Shown here one piece after another: positions 36,724 through 49,139 of a stretch of DNA of 64,000 nt. Both the position numbers and the translations under genes were made by a program. Source of the DNA: Dryomyza anilis (taxonomy: Eukaryota > Arthropoda > Insecta > Diptera > Dryomyzidae). The stretch lies in contig OX638130.1 in assembly GCA_951804985.1 (NCBI GenBank), positions 97,647,700 through 97,711,699 of the forward strand, written 5' to 3'. The notes under the pieces are model-generated. The model ran no database searches. It had not been told where the DNA came from and saw only the letters and a list, made by a program, of their open reading frames with translations. Within the stretch, counting starts at the first letter, position 1, and every line of letters begins with the position of its first letter.

Positions 36724-39700
36724 AACGAAAGTCAAACTGAAACAACACATAAAACAACAGACAATCACTACTATCACTACCACTATCCGTATTACTACGA
36801 AAATCATCAAATAATCAAATAGGCTGTAGTAGTTTGTAATAATAACAAAACAGCTTCGTAGCACAACGACAAAAAGTCAGCGAATTTTTAATGACTACTC
36901 CTACTATTACTATTACATATAGCAAAATATATAGCAAAGTGATATAAAAAAAAATGAAAGAAAAATCATCTACACTCGCATATGTAAATACTTAAAACCT
37001 ATGACATTAATTTAACTGAAATCGTAAATCGTAAACTTTACAAAAATTTCAACATTTGAGATTTGAATACTACTTGTATTTCTAATGGACCACATTATTG
37101 CATATTCTATTATGCAGCCTTCTAAACATTCGCCTAAACATTAGTCAATTTAAACATAAATACATAATTTATATACATTAATACTTAATAACTATAAATA
37201 ACGCTGTAACTTTACGAACATTTAGTAGTCAAATATGTTAATACTCGACGTACAGTGCATCAAATCAATCATTCCAAATCACAAAATCAGCTGTAAATGT
37301 GCATCAGTGAATCGCGAGCAAGTACATGTGGTAAAATGTTCGTTCATAAAGGATAATAACAAAACATAGCATTTGTTACGATCACAGAAGGTGAGAAGAA
37401 ATCATTCTTCTGCTAAGGTTTTACGTAGCATTATAAAAACAAAAACAAAAAAACTACAACTACTAATTCTTGGTATAGACTCCTCTACTCCTCCTCTACT
37501 ACGCTCGTTCACTGTCTGTCTTTTTCACCTATTCAGTCTGTATCTCCCCCTAACTTCGTATATCACAATAAATTCAAAATACACACTTACTATATATATC
37601 TCTCTATCTAGAGTCTCGAAATTGTTTTGAATCTCATTTGTATTGCATATTTTGCGAACTACTACTCTATTAAACATCTAGAAAAATATTAGTTGCTTCT
37701 AATTCTATAAACATTTAAACAGTAGCATTTTATAGTGAAAAAAATACCTATATCAATTAAGGGGTCTCATGGTTTCGAAAAACAAAGCTGTAAATTTCAT
37801 ACTCGCTCGCACTAGTGGAACTCTATATCTCTCTCTCTCTTTTTCTAAGTATTTTGTTCTTTAGACCTATAAATATTATATATTGCAAAATATCAAACAC
37901 TTGGTTGAAATTTTCTTCGCTCTCATAACATTTACCATGAACATTTTGTAAGTATTTCAATTATAACTAAAACGTAGTGGCTTTTCACACACAATCAATC
38001 TATCTCTCTCTCTCTCTTTATCTTTTTCACTCTCACTCACTTACACTCTTTATCTCTATCTATCTGTCTCGTTTCTTTTTTTTTTTTTTGAAAGCCTATT
38101 AAGTCTTTTGTACTTAATTATTTACCAAAGACTTACATATTATACACAAGTTCTACTGTTTATAATTTATATATAAAAAAAAGACATGGTTTTTTTCAAA
38201 AAATTCATTTAAACTTTACCTTTATTGGCCCTTTCTTCTAATACCACCTTGTTGTTATCACCATACAAAAAAAAATACTGTATAGCCAAGCCCTACAATT
38301 CTACTTTATATAAAAAATAAAAAAAAACAAACACTCCAATTTTTACATTACCTTTTTTAACTCTACTTAGTTGATTCCTCGTGGAAACTTTTACTCTATA
38401 CAACTGTAGTTTCTTTTGGTCTACCTACGTTTTAAAACTATAATTTTCAAAACTTATTCAAGTTTTTTTTTTAAATATATCAATTGTAATTTGGTAAGTT
38501 TTTCCTCTACAAAAAAATAAATAAATACTGATTTATACTGCAGTAATTAATCGATTTAATAAAAGAACAAAAAAAAACACAAAAATATAAACTTTGTTTT
38601 ATTGCTTTTTTTTATTTATGAATTTTTTAGTTTGTTCAACTTCAGTTGCATGCCTGCTTTGCTGTGAATTGCTTATGCATCATTTATTCATTAATGAATA
38701 TATTTTAATTTTTTTATATAGTATTTATGCATTACTTAATTGCTTCTTTGTTGTGCTCGTGGTGCTTATATTACTATTAAATAATATATAATTTTTATGT
38801 ACATTTCATCACAGAAGAAAAAGTTCATCAATTGGATGTATAGTTCAAATAACTGTATAATTAATAGATATATCTTATTGTTCAATCGTTATAAATATTT
38901 CGCAAAAAATTCTTTAGAAATTAAAAGCATACCAAATACATTACGTATCGTTCATAACACTAATGAATTCATTTAAAGTATTTAACAGAAATCTAAATTC
39001 GCTCAATTATTTGTTTTGAAATTTGAAATATTATTCAATTAGCTGAATAACAAAAATAAATTCATCAATAATTCGAATTTAAATTTTACAATTCAAAAAA
39101 AATTGTAAAATTAAAATGCAAAAACTTCTTTAGAAATTAAATGCGTACCAAATACATTACTTTGATGTATCGTTCATATTACTAATGAACAAAATATATA
39201 TATTCACTCAATTATTTATTTTGAAATGTGATATATTATTCAATTATCTGAATAACAAAAATAAATCAAATTTAAATGATCAAATTCATCAATAAATAAT
39301 TGTAATTTTTAAATAAACAAATTCATAAACACTTCATATAAAATCAATCATTTTGATGAATCACTTCTATTATTAATGAATTATTTTAAAGTATTTAGCA
39401 TTATGAATTGTTTATGAATCAATAAAAATTATTCAGTTCTCTATTTGTAAAATAAAAGTTTAAATAATTTTGATTATAATATGGATGCAAAAAGTTCTTT
39501 GGAAATTAAACGCGCATCAAATAGATTACTTTGATGAATTGTTCATAATATAAGTGAATTAGTTGAATTATTTAAAAATCACTAAATTCGCAATTTAAAT
39601 TTAAAACATTCTACAATCATTGATATGATTAACGATTTATAAATAAATAATTAAAATATAATAGAAACTGTAAATGTTCTTTAAAACATAAAGTTATATT

Positions 39701-40945
39701 AAATACATCACTTTTATGAATCGTTAATAATATTAATTAATTAAAATAAAATATTTAACAAATTAAAAATCATTTAAATACAATATTAAAATTATCAAAA
39801 TGATGAATGAATGAAACATACATCATTTTGATTCATTTAAATACAATTTATTTAATACTAAAAGTAGTATCAAATACATCACTTTGATGAATCGTTTATA
39901 TTATAAATGAATTAATTAAAAAAGGAATCTTAATTATTCATAATAAATATTCGTTTTGATTATTTTGGCACAAATTGACAATTATCGTCATTCATCAATA
40001 TGATGAATGTTTCATCAACAAAAAATGATTGGAAATTGAGATAAACGTTTTAAAAACTTTTTATAATTAAATCTTTTATAATTTTAAATAATTTGTTATT
40101 ATAAACTATGGAAGAATCGAAAAATTTATAAAATTTATTTCAGTTTTAATTAACACATTTATGAACTATACATCATTTGAATGCATTAAATACATCACTT
40201 TGATGAATCGTTTATATTATTAATGAATTAATTTAAAAAATACACTAAATTCTTCATACTAAATATTTGTTTTGATTATTTCGGCCAAAATTGGAATTAT
40301 CGGAATTATCGAAAAGTGATGGGAAATTAATATAAACGTTGCAAAAACTTTTCATAATTAAATCTTTTATAATTTTAAATAATTTATTGTTATAAACTAT
40401 GAAAGAATAGAAAACTTTATAAAAACTATTTATGAACTATACATCATTTTAATGCGTTTAACATAAGAATGAATAAACCCTGCATTGAATTAATGAACTT
40501 TTCATTTTGTTGATCTCATCGCTTGGCATTGTAGTTTTTAGTTTGTAAACTGTTGGAAAATATATATTATATTAAGTATTAAGTATTCGTGGATTATTCG
40601 AGTTGTTTTTTTGCATGTCAACGTTCTATTTTCCATGAATACTCGAACATTTACCACATACATATATGCAAGTGAAAACTATATAATTTCTTTGAAGAAT
40701 ATATAGGCTATTTCTACTCTCGCATTTTAAATTCTCTAGATTATTTAAACTGCTTTAACTCTGACAGTACAGTAATTGTGCTGTTTTCGTAAAAAAAAAA
40801 ACAAACAAAACTTTTTTAGAATTAACTTTTAACTAAAAATTTCCCCTCTACTATGCACTTTTATTTTCCTTAACAATTATAAATGCTTAAATTAAATGAA
40901 AAAAATAATACTAATATATATATATGAAATTATATAATTTAATAG
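36724..40945 (+). other. Sequence between the Z2 and Z4 exons of br
   Basis: Holds (CT)n runs near 37830 and 38005, A/T homopolymers, and a second ATTCAT/TTGATGAAT-motif array (about 38800-40500) with an imperfect tandem copy of about 290 bp near 40044 and 40334. No gene is seen. Confidence 0.75.
38800..40500. repeat. Second ATTCAT/TTGATGAAT motif array
   Basis: Repeated TACATCACTTTGATGAATCG, TTTATATTATTAATGAATTA and related motifs. Near 40044 and 40334 a block with AAATCTTTTATAATTTTAAA is duplicated with a period of about 290 bp. It resembles the array at 29880-32400, on the other side of the Z2 exon. Confidence 0.75.
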
Positions 40946-41559
40946 GTGCTTTGCTCTCATCAGCCACATCGCCCACCAGCTCTGGTTCATCACCACCCTC
41001 ACCACCGATTGCCATGACCTCACCAAACTCCACCACCTCAACAAACAACAGCTGTTCTATGATTTGCGGCGGCGGGGGACCACTCAATACAAATGGCAGT
41101 GCCTACAATGTAATCTCTTCGCCACCGCGTCCGGGTCTCGTAAATTCATCAAATTCAGCGAATACCCAACATCAACAACAACACCAACACGCACAAATGC
41201 CGCTTCGCATGCCACCGCCCACCAGTGGCGGCATCAATGAACCCCAAGAATGTCCCTACTGCAGACGCACCTTCTCCTGTTACTACTCGTTGAAGCGTCA
41301 CTTTCAGGACAAACACGAACAGTCGGATACATTGTACGTTTGTGAGTTTTGTCATCGCCGATATCGCACCAAAAACTCACTGACCACGCACAAAAGTCTG
41401 CAGCATCGCGGCTCGAGCGGCATGCTGAAGCGATTGCTCAAGACGTCGGCCATCAAAAATGTGCTGGTGCCGCATCCACACGTGATGGCCCATCAACGGA
41501 CGAGCAGTCTGTTTGATTTCACCAATGAGTTGGGTCAGCCACCACCAGGTATCCAATAG
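40946..41559 (+). CDS. br: br alternative exon Z4: Ser/Thr/Pro-rich region and zinc-finger pair Z4
   Basis: The acceptor is ATAATTTAATAG (ends 40945), weak in pyrimidines but in the correct phase; GT completes the split Gly and the frame reads GALLSSATSPTSSGSSPPSP. The finger pair is CPYCRRTFSCYYSLKRHFQD-KH and CEFCHRRYRTKNSLTTHKSL-QH, followed by RGSSGMLKRLLKTSAIKNVL and a tail ending PPPGIQ, stop TAG 41557-41559. This matches insect Broad Z4. The predicted isoform is 617 residues. It is the last finger exon in the gene's order here. Confidence 0.95.
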
Positions 41560-42524
41560 GATTTAAGATGGAATGCAATTTTTTAGAGATTTTTTTTTTA
41601 CATCAAATCAAGAATCGCTAAAAGTGATTTTGACGACAACAGAAAAATGTAACGTAACGTAACTTAAACCTTAATTTATATGATTTGCATATTTCTTATG
41701 TTAACTATTTTTATAAACGTTTAAATTAATTTTTTTAGTATTTATTACATGATTTTATATATCATTGATTTGAATTATAGTTTAAGAATTTGCGCAAATA
41801 TTGTTTAAATGAAAAACAAACAAACACAAAAAAAGAAGTGCTCAAAAACTGTTTAATACATTCGTTTTTGGGCAAAAGTGCAATATTTTGAAAAACTTTT
41901 ATTGATTTTCTTAAAAAACAAAAATGAAACCCTAAAAAAAGTAAAGAAATTTTGCATTTTAAAACGGTAAATCGGACATATCTTGTATATATAGTTTATA
42001 GTTTAAGTAATGTGGCCATTTACATGTAGGGCTCATAAAATGATGACGATGTTGATGATGATGATTAAGATGTTACCGTAGTAAACCTCAACCGCTAGGC
42101 ATGCCATTTAATGGTCTAAGTTTCACTTTTATTATGTTAAGTATTTTTATTATTTAATATAACCATATGTAACTAGTTTTAAAATTGCATACGTTTAGTT
42201 TATAGTTTTTAATTGTTTTGTTTTAAATTCGTTGCTGCGAAAGAATGCTTAAAAACTTCAGGGGCCTAAGTCAATAATTATTTCACTAATATCGAATCTA
42301 ACTGAACTGTAGGACTATAGGAAATATATATATATAATAATTAACGCTATAAAATTATCAATAAACATAATATTCAAATGACAAACATCCGGAATCATTG
42401 AGATTCCGGAAAGAAAGTCTCAGAGCGTGTTAGAAATTATGCGAGATTCATAGTTAGGACCTCTATTTAAAATATTTAAAAAACTAAAACCCCTAAATAT
42501 TCAGATTATCTAAAGCAAGTTTCA

Positions 42525-42650
42525 TGGCGTAGTAGAAATTATGTTAAATCTTGATCGCATTTTTTTCCTTATCATAATCTGACCAGTTACAAGAACAACA
42601 TGATAATCTAATGATAATGTCTACCAAAATAATGTAAAATTCTACTAGGG
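42525..42650 (+). repeat. Copy of the AATTTCTACTAG dispersed repeat
   Basis: Left end AGTAGAAATTATG and right end AAAATTCTACTAGGG are inverted relative to each other. The interior has TTTTTTCCTTATCATAATCT, GACCAGTTACA and AATGTCTACC, as in the copy at 413-540. Confidence 0.65.
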
Positions 42651-43039
42651 GTAGCGGTAGGTAAGAATTTGGGACGTCCAAAATACATAGATATTTTTAA
42701 AACACTCAATATATTGCTTCGATAAATCGATATTTTCCGAAAACCTGTGCGAAACATCGTAAAACATCTATGTAACGTGTCGATTGATCGATGTTTCTTT
42801 CAGATGAACATCCCTAATAAGAATAATATTCAATTTCGAGGACTACAAATCGTTTAAAACGATTCAAAACCATTTTTTGATAAATAATATTATACAAAAT
42901 TTTCAAAACATTCTATGCCACTTTTGTATCAGTTTTTGATTATCAAAGCATTTGAAAAATTCTGATCATGATCATGTTAAATCTAATTAAATTCTATACT
43001 AGTTATGAGGTTTGAAAATACAAAAAAAAAACAGTTCAC

Positions 43040-43156
43040 GATAATGTCTGTACAATAATTTCTAGTATGAATTAAGAAAGACACGATGTAACTGGTCAGG
43101 TATTGTAAAGAAAAAAATAAAATGATCAGTGAGCATAACACGAATTATTATAGGGT
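43040..43156 (-). repeat. Inverted copy of the AATTTCTACTAG dispersed repeat
   Basis: On the minus strand it reads CCCTATAATAATT, TTTTTTCTTTACAATACCTG, ACCAGTTACATCGTG and ACTAGAAATT, matching the family core. It overlaps the start of the 43145 array. Confidence 0.5.
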
Positions 43157-43605
43157 CTATTCGATATAAGATCTATACAATATAGGGCCTTTGTGCTGTA
43201 GGATCTATACGATATAGGGTCTTTACGATATAGGTCTATACGAATGGGGTCTATACGATATAGAGTCTATAAGATAGAAGGTCTATACAATATAGATCTG
43301 TACGATATAGTGTCTATACAATATAGGATCTACACGATATAGAGTCTATACGATATAGGATCAATACGATATAGGATCTATGTTATATAGGGCCTATGTG
43401 ATGTAGGATCTATACGATATAGGGTCTATACGATATAGGGTCTATACGATATATAATCCGTACGAAATGACTGTACAATATGACTATTCGATATAAGATC
43501 TACACAAATATGGATAAAACATAAGGTATATACGATGTAGGACAATACAGAATTTATACAAATAGAGTCTATACGATATGGGATCTATATGAATGGGGAT
43601 CTAAA
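43145..43605. repeat. Minisatellite of CTATACGATATAGGGT units
   Basis: About 25 variant copies of a 16-19-bp unit (TCTATACGATATAGG with substitutions and small indels). The motif ATACGATAT is close to self-complementary. No coding capacity. Confidence 0.9.
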
Positions 43606-46281
43606 AAAAATGAAACAAAGTAGTTTTTTTAGCATAATAGTTTTTTTTTAGAATATTTGCTAACAAAAAATTAGCATTTAGTTTACATTTCTTTTATCAT
43701 TGCTATATATTTCCTATAGTTCACATGTTGACAGTCATTTCCTTAATAACAAGCAACATTTTCTTTATTAGATTTTAAATTTTTTTTATATAATATACTT
43801 CGGCTTTTTAAAAATATTTCCTTAAACATTATTTTACATTTGAATGTCTCTAAAAAATTGTATTTGAAAAACAAAAAGAAAAAAAACAAATTAAACGGTT
43901 TCTTACTTTATATGCTTACTCAAATATATTATAAATGAAAAGTAAAAAATTAAACAAACAAAACAAAAAAAAAGCAGGGATTAATAATATCAATAGAGTC
44001 CTACTACAAAGTATCTAAAATAACAACACCTCAGTGATTTTCACCAGTGAAGTACAAATGACTCAAACAAAAACCATATACAAAAAAAAAAAAAAAAGAA
44101 AACATTTTTTAAAATTTGGTACATTGTATATGCCGTAAACAAATATTTTTCTATAAATGTAAATTAAACGTGCAAATGATTTTTAATGTACATAATATAT
44201 ATTCAAAATAAAAATAGAAGAAAACAAAATAGATGAAAAACTACAAATCATATAAAATAAATGTTGAGGCAAAATGACAAAATGTTTTATTAAAAAAAAA
44301 TAATAATAAAAATGCATTGGTATTTTAGCATACAAAAACTTCAGGGAATTTAAAAGAAATGAAAACAAAAACATATAAACAAATTTAATTTCCAAATTGT
44401 TATTTGCACATATCCGAAACTTTCTCAGGAATGAAATGTTTAAATATTCTTAAGCTATACAAAAAATAAAATTTTAAAAATTATTAAATGAAAGAAACGA
44501 AAAAAATACAGTCATATCAAATCAAACAAAAAATAATAAAACTTTTTACAAAATTTTGTATTAATATTCCAAATTAACTAGAACTTAATTTATATTATTT
44601 TATAATTTTAACCAGACATTTTTTTCAACTAAATTTAAACAAAATTTCTGTAATAATATATTTTAGGCAAAACCATCATTTTTGGCTTCATACAAAAATA
44701 AATTTTTGAACTGTGATTTTTTTTTCTTCTTTTTAATTGTAAAAAAAAAAACAAAATTCTTGTTTGGCTGTTATTATATATATTTATATTAAAATTAATA
44801 ATACGTTTTCTTCTAGATACATACTTCATTGTTTAGAAATAATTTTTTTATATTACAACATTTTTTGTACATTGATTTTTATTTTAAATAAAAACTAAAA
44901 TTAATTTAATTAATAATGTTGATTTTTTTGTGAAACCGTATATTTAACAAACAAAAAAGTTTATTTAAAGAGTTTATAACATAATTAAGGTAAAACAAAA
45001 AACCTTTTGATATGATTTTTTATTCGTTTTTTTTTCAAATATATAATATTACTTTTGGTCTAGTCGAAGCTTGAAAACTTCTTTACGGCATTATCAGAAT
45101 TCAGTAATTATGTGAAAAATTCATTTAAATGCCATAATTTATAATATAAAAAAATGCAATTTATAAAATAATTTATAAAACATTTGAACATTGAATCGAT
45201 AAACGAAAAAATGGTATAACTCAAAAAATAATTTGAATTGAAATTTTTAGAATGAGAAGAAACCTTATGGTAAATATATCCAAAATTCTCTTTAATATTT
45301 TTTTTTGTTTTTGTCGATATAACTAAAACAATATATAGAATATTGATAACAAATTATAGTAAAAAGAACCCTCTGTTTAATATCATTATTGATAGAACTT
45401 AAAAAGAATATTTTCAATATTTTCGAATGTGTTTCAATTTTCGCTTGAATTTCGATTTCTACCATTTCGTCACAACAAGATTTCATGATCAGTTTGCTAT
45501 CAAGACCCTATTCAAATTTCTACCAGGGTTGAGTTTATAAACGTACACAATTAATTCAAATTAATTTCAACCCGTTTGCTTTGACTTGAACAGTTTGAAT
45601 TCGTTTGGAAAACCATTTTTTTGTATTGCTAAATCGAATTCGAATTGTATATTTATTAAATATATCGAACCATATTCCGGCTTTCGATCGAATTTTCATC
45701 GAATTTCATATAAACTTCGTATACAAACGTTTTTGAATTTGATGTCACGGTAGAAAAATTAAATTTCAAAAGAATTCATTCTCTTTGCTTTGATTTGAAA
45801 GTTTTGAATTCGTTTGAAAAATATTTTTCTTTTGTATTATGACATCAAATTCAAAACCATTTGTTTACAAATTCCATATGAAATTCGTTCTGAATTCGAT
45901 CGAAACCAGGAACATGCCAAAAAAAGTTCCTTTTTTAAAAGAGTTCAAATTGCTTGTTTTGACTTAAACGATTTGATTTCGTCTAAAAAAAATTTAAAGT
46001 TACTTTATTGGGTATGTCTCATTTTGTTTGTTTAATACATCAATTCGTTTTTTTTTTTGAATAGATTTAAATTTGCTTAGACTTGAACCATTTGAATTCA
46101 TTTTATAAATCATTTTTTGTATTGCTAACTTCACCTCAAAATCGCAAAACAATTACAGAGAATATTTTCAATAAATGTTACTTTAATGGATATATTCCAT
46201 ATGTACGAAAAGTTAAAAAGTTAAAAAAGATTTTAAATTCGTTTTCTCAATACAAAAAATCGTGTTTCAAATAAATAAAAA

Positions 46282-46435
46282 AACTTGCTTGGACTTAAAC
46301 TAGCTTGGACTTGAACTTGCTTGGACTTAAACTAGCTTGGCCTTAAACTAGCTTGGACTTGAACTTGCTTGCACTTGAACTTGCTTGCACTTGAACTTGC
46401 TTGGACTTGAACTTGCTTGGACTTGTTTTCTTGCT
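46282..46435. repeat. 16-bp minisatellite (ACTTGCTTGGACTTGA)
   Basis: About nine copies with variants (GCACTTG, GGACTTAAACTAG). It lies inside a wider region whose longer units also contain TTGCTTGGACTTGAACGATT, so it looks like local amplification of part of that unit. Confidence 0.88.
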
Positions 46436-47242
46436 TAATCGAATTCAAAATCGTCGAACCATTATAGAGAACATTTTTTGATAAAAGTTACTTCAACGCA
46501 TATGTTTCATCTGTACGAAAAGTTCAAATCAAACGATTTAGAAATTGTTTTCTCATTAGATAAATTTGTATTTTAATTGAAACTTGATATACTCTAATTT
46601 TCAATTTAGTTTTCAATCAAATTTCGGTGGAATTTATTATATAAAGCTCAAATTAAATGATTTTTCAACATATTTTCTCCATACACACATGTATCCAATG
46701 AATTCAAACTCGATTGCTTTGAATTAAATAAATTTATATTATTTTAAAAATCATTTTTAATTCGAAATTGCAGTATTGCAGTATGTTCCATATATACGAA
46801 AAGTTACAATTAAATGATTTTGAATTCGTTTTCTCAATTTGCTTGGAATTGAACGATTTGACTTCGTTTGAAAATAATTTATTGTATTACTAAATCGAAT
46901 TTAAAAAAGACAAACAATTGCAGAGAACATTGTCAATAAAAATTATTTTAATGGGAATGTTATAAATATACGAAAAGTTTCAATTAATGATTTGTTTTCT
47001 AAATAAAAAAAATACGTTTGTCAAATAAATTCAAATTTTTTTAGACTTGAACAATTTGAAGTCGTTTAGAAAACAATTTTTTGTATTGTTAAATCGAATT
47101 TTAAATTGTAAATAAATTATAGTATGTATGAAAAATGTTAATTAAAGATTTTGAATTTGGAATTCCAGTACAAAAAAATTCGTTATTCAAATGAATTCAA
47201 TATTGCTTCGACTTGAACGATTTAAAGTCGTTTGGAAAATGT

Positions 47243-47709
47243 ATTGATAAATCAAATATTGATAAATCAAATATTGATAAATCAAATATTGATAAATCAA
47301 ATATTGATAAATCAAATATTGATAAATCAAATATTGATAAATCAAATATTGATAAATCAAATATTGATAAATCAAATATTGATAAATCAAAATTTGATAA
47401 ATCAAATATTGATAAATCAAATATTGATAAATCAAATATTGATAAATCAAATATTGATAAATCAAATATTGATAAATCAAATATTGATAAATTAAATATT
47501 GATAAATCAAATATTGATAAATCAAATTTTTATAAATCAAATATTGATAAATCAAATATTGATAAATCAAAAATTGATAAATCAAATTTTTATAAATCAA
47601 AAATTGATAATCCAATATTGATAAATCAAATATTGATAAATCAAATATTGATAAATCAAATATTGATAAATCAAATATTGATAAATCAAATATTGATAAA
47701 TCAAATATC
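47243..47709. repeat. 15-bp minisatellite (ATTGATAAATCAAAT), about 31 copies
   Basis: Near-perfect 15-bp units with a few substitutions and one single-base deletion near 47610. TTGAT and ATCAA within each unit are inverted repeats. Because 15 is divisible by 3 and the unit has no stop in several frames, long repetitive open frames appear on both strands; they are not genes. Confidence 0.97.
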
Positions 47710-49139
47710 GAAAAAGTCGAAAATGAAATAATTTTGAATTTATTTTTTTTAATAATTTCCTAAATCGTTTAGATATGAGCACAAAAACCACTTGCTCTAA
47801 TTACAAAGATATAAATTCAATTGGAAGCGCAATTTTTGTATGTCTTAATCGAATTCAAAATCTTTTTATCGCAAATTTTCATACAAAATCAGACGAAATT
47901 CATTCGAAAATTGAAATATGCCAGTATATTTAAGATATTCTCTTTTTTATTATAGAAAATATTAAATTCAATGTTGTATTTAAAGTTATATCATTTTTTT
48001 AATACTACGATTCAATTACATATATTTCATACAATGATGACCAATACAGCACAATAGATTTCTACTATTTTTAAAATATATATCACAAAAGTTTTAAACT
48101 ACTTTTGTTTTATTCAAGCAGTTCACAAATACGAAAAAGCCCCCAAATATTGTCCATAGCTGCCAAACTTTTACATTTTTCTATGGGTGTAGTTTACATA
48201 GGACCATATTTTTTTCTCAGGTTGTAAATTTAAGATACAAACTACAAATAACGCACATTTAAAACTTATACATGTACATAAACTTATATATATATATTTC
48301 AATATTAGATGATGTAAAATTTTATGAAATTAGATTTAAATAAAAAATACAAATAAAAAAAAACGTAATTTAAAGAAATTAATTGCCACATTATTATACA
48401 TTAAAACAAAAAACTACAGTAAGTGCTGTAATTCAGCTGATTAGTAAGAATATTAAAAGAAATGTTTATTGTAAAACAAATATAGTATATTGACGTATGT
48501 TTCTTTTTAATTAATTAAATAAAAACACAAAAGATATTTTCAATTTCTTTAAAATACACATAAAAAAAAACCACAATTTGTGCAAATACTTATATTATTG
48601 CTTAACCTTACCATTCTATCTGACTCAATGAAAATTGGAAATTACAAAAAAAAAAACACACACAAAAAAAACAACAATATATATATAAACTCAATTTATT
48701 TATAAAAACAAAAAATCGTGCAACAACAATGCATATCATCTTAATATAAATATTTTATTTAATTTAATAAAATAAAATATTAGCAAATGTTATTGCATTA
48801 AGTAAAAGAAGCAGAATAATTAATTCTGTAACACATTCATTTCGGAATATAAAAATAAAAAAAAAACAAAAACTCTGTGATTTAATACAAAATTCAAATT
48901 TTATTCATAATGTATTAACATACCACATTAAACGAAACAAAAAATTAAATTTAAAACAAAAAACACACACACAACATTAATTTTGAAAAGTATATTTAAA
49001 TTAAAACTTTCGAAATTTAAATTAGGATTAAATGAATGAATGTATAGCGTCTCAATTGTTATCTCTCCATACTAACGAACATATTTCACAAATAAAATTT
49101 TAAAAAATCTATTGAAAAATTTGTTTAGTTTTATCTTTA

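Larger units (their letters stand above)
3698..41559 (+). other. br: br (Broad-Complex) gene, common region plus four alternative zinc-finger exons
   Basis: Gene-level entry. Broad is an ecdysone-induced nuclear BTB/C2H2 transcription factor that directs the larva-to-pupa programme in holometabolous insects. In Drosophila one BTB core is spliced to one of four finger pairs, and the genetic functions rbp, br and 2Bc are assigned mainly to Z1, Z2 and Z3. Here six common coding exons and all four finger exons lie on the plus strand with GT-AG junctions and compatible phases. The largest intron (4051-15805) splits the BTB domain. Upstream promoters and 5' non-coding exons, and the true 3' ends, are not resolved. 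Confidence 0.97.

Noticed and set aside
47187..47791. Long open frames on both strands encoding five-residue repeats
   Set aside because: They are the product of a 15-bp minisatellite whose length is a multiple of three; no start context, domain or flanking gene structure.
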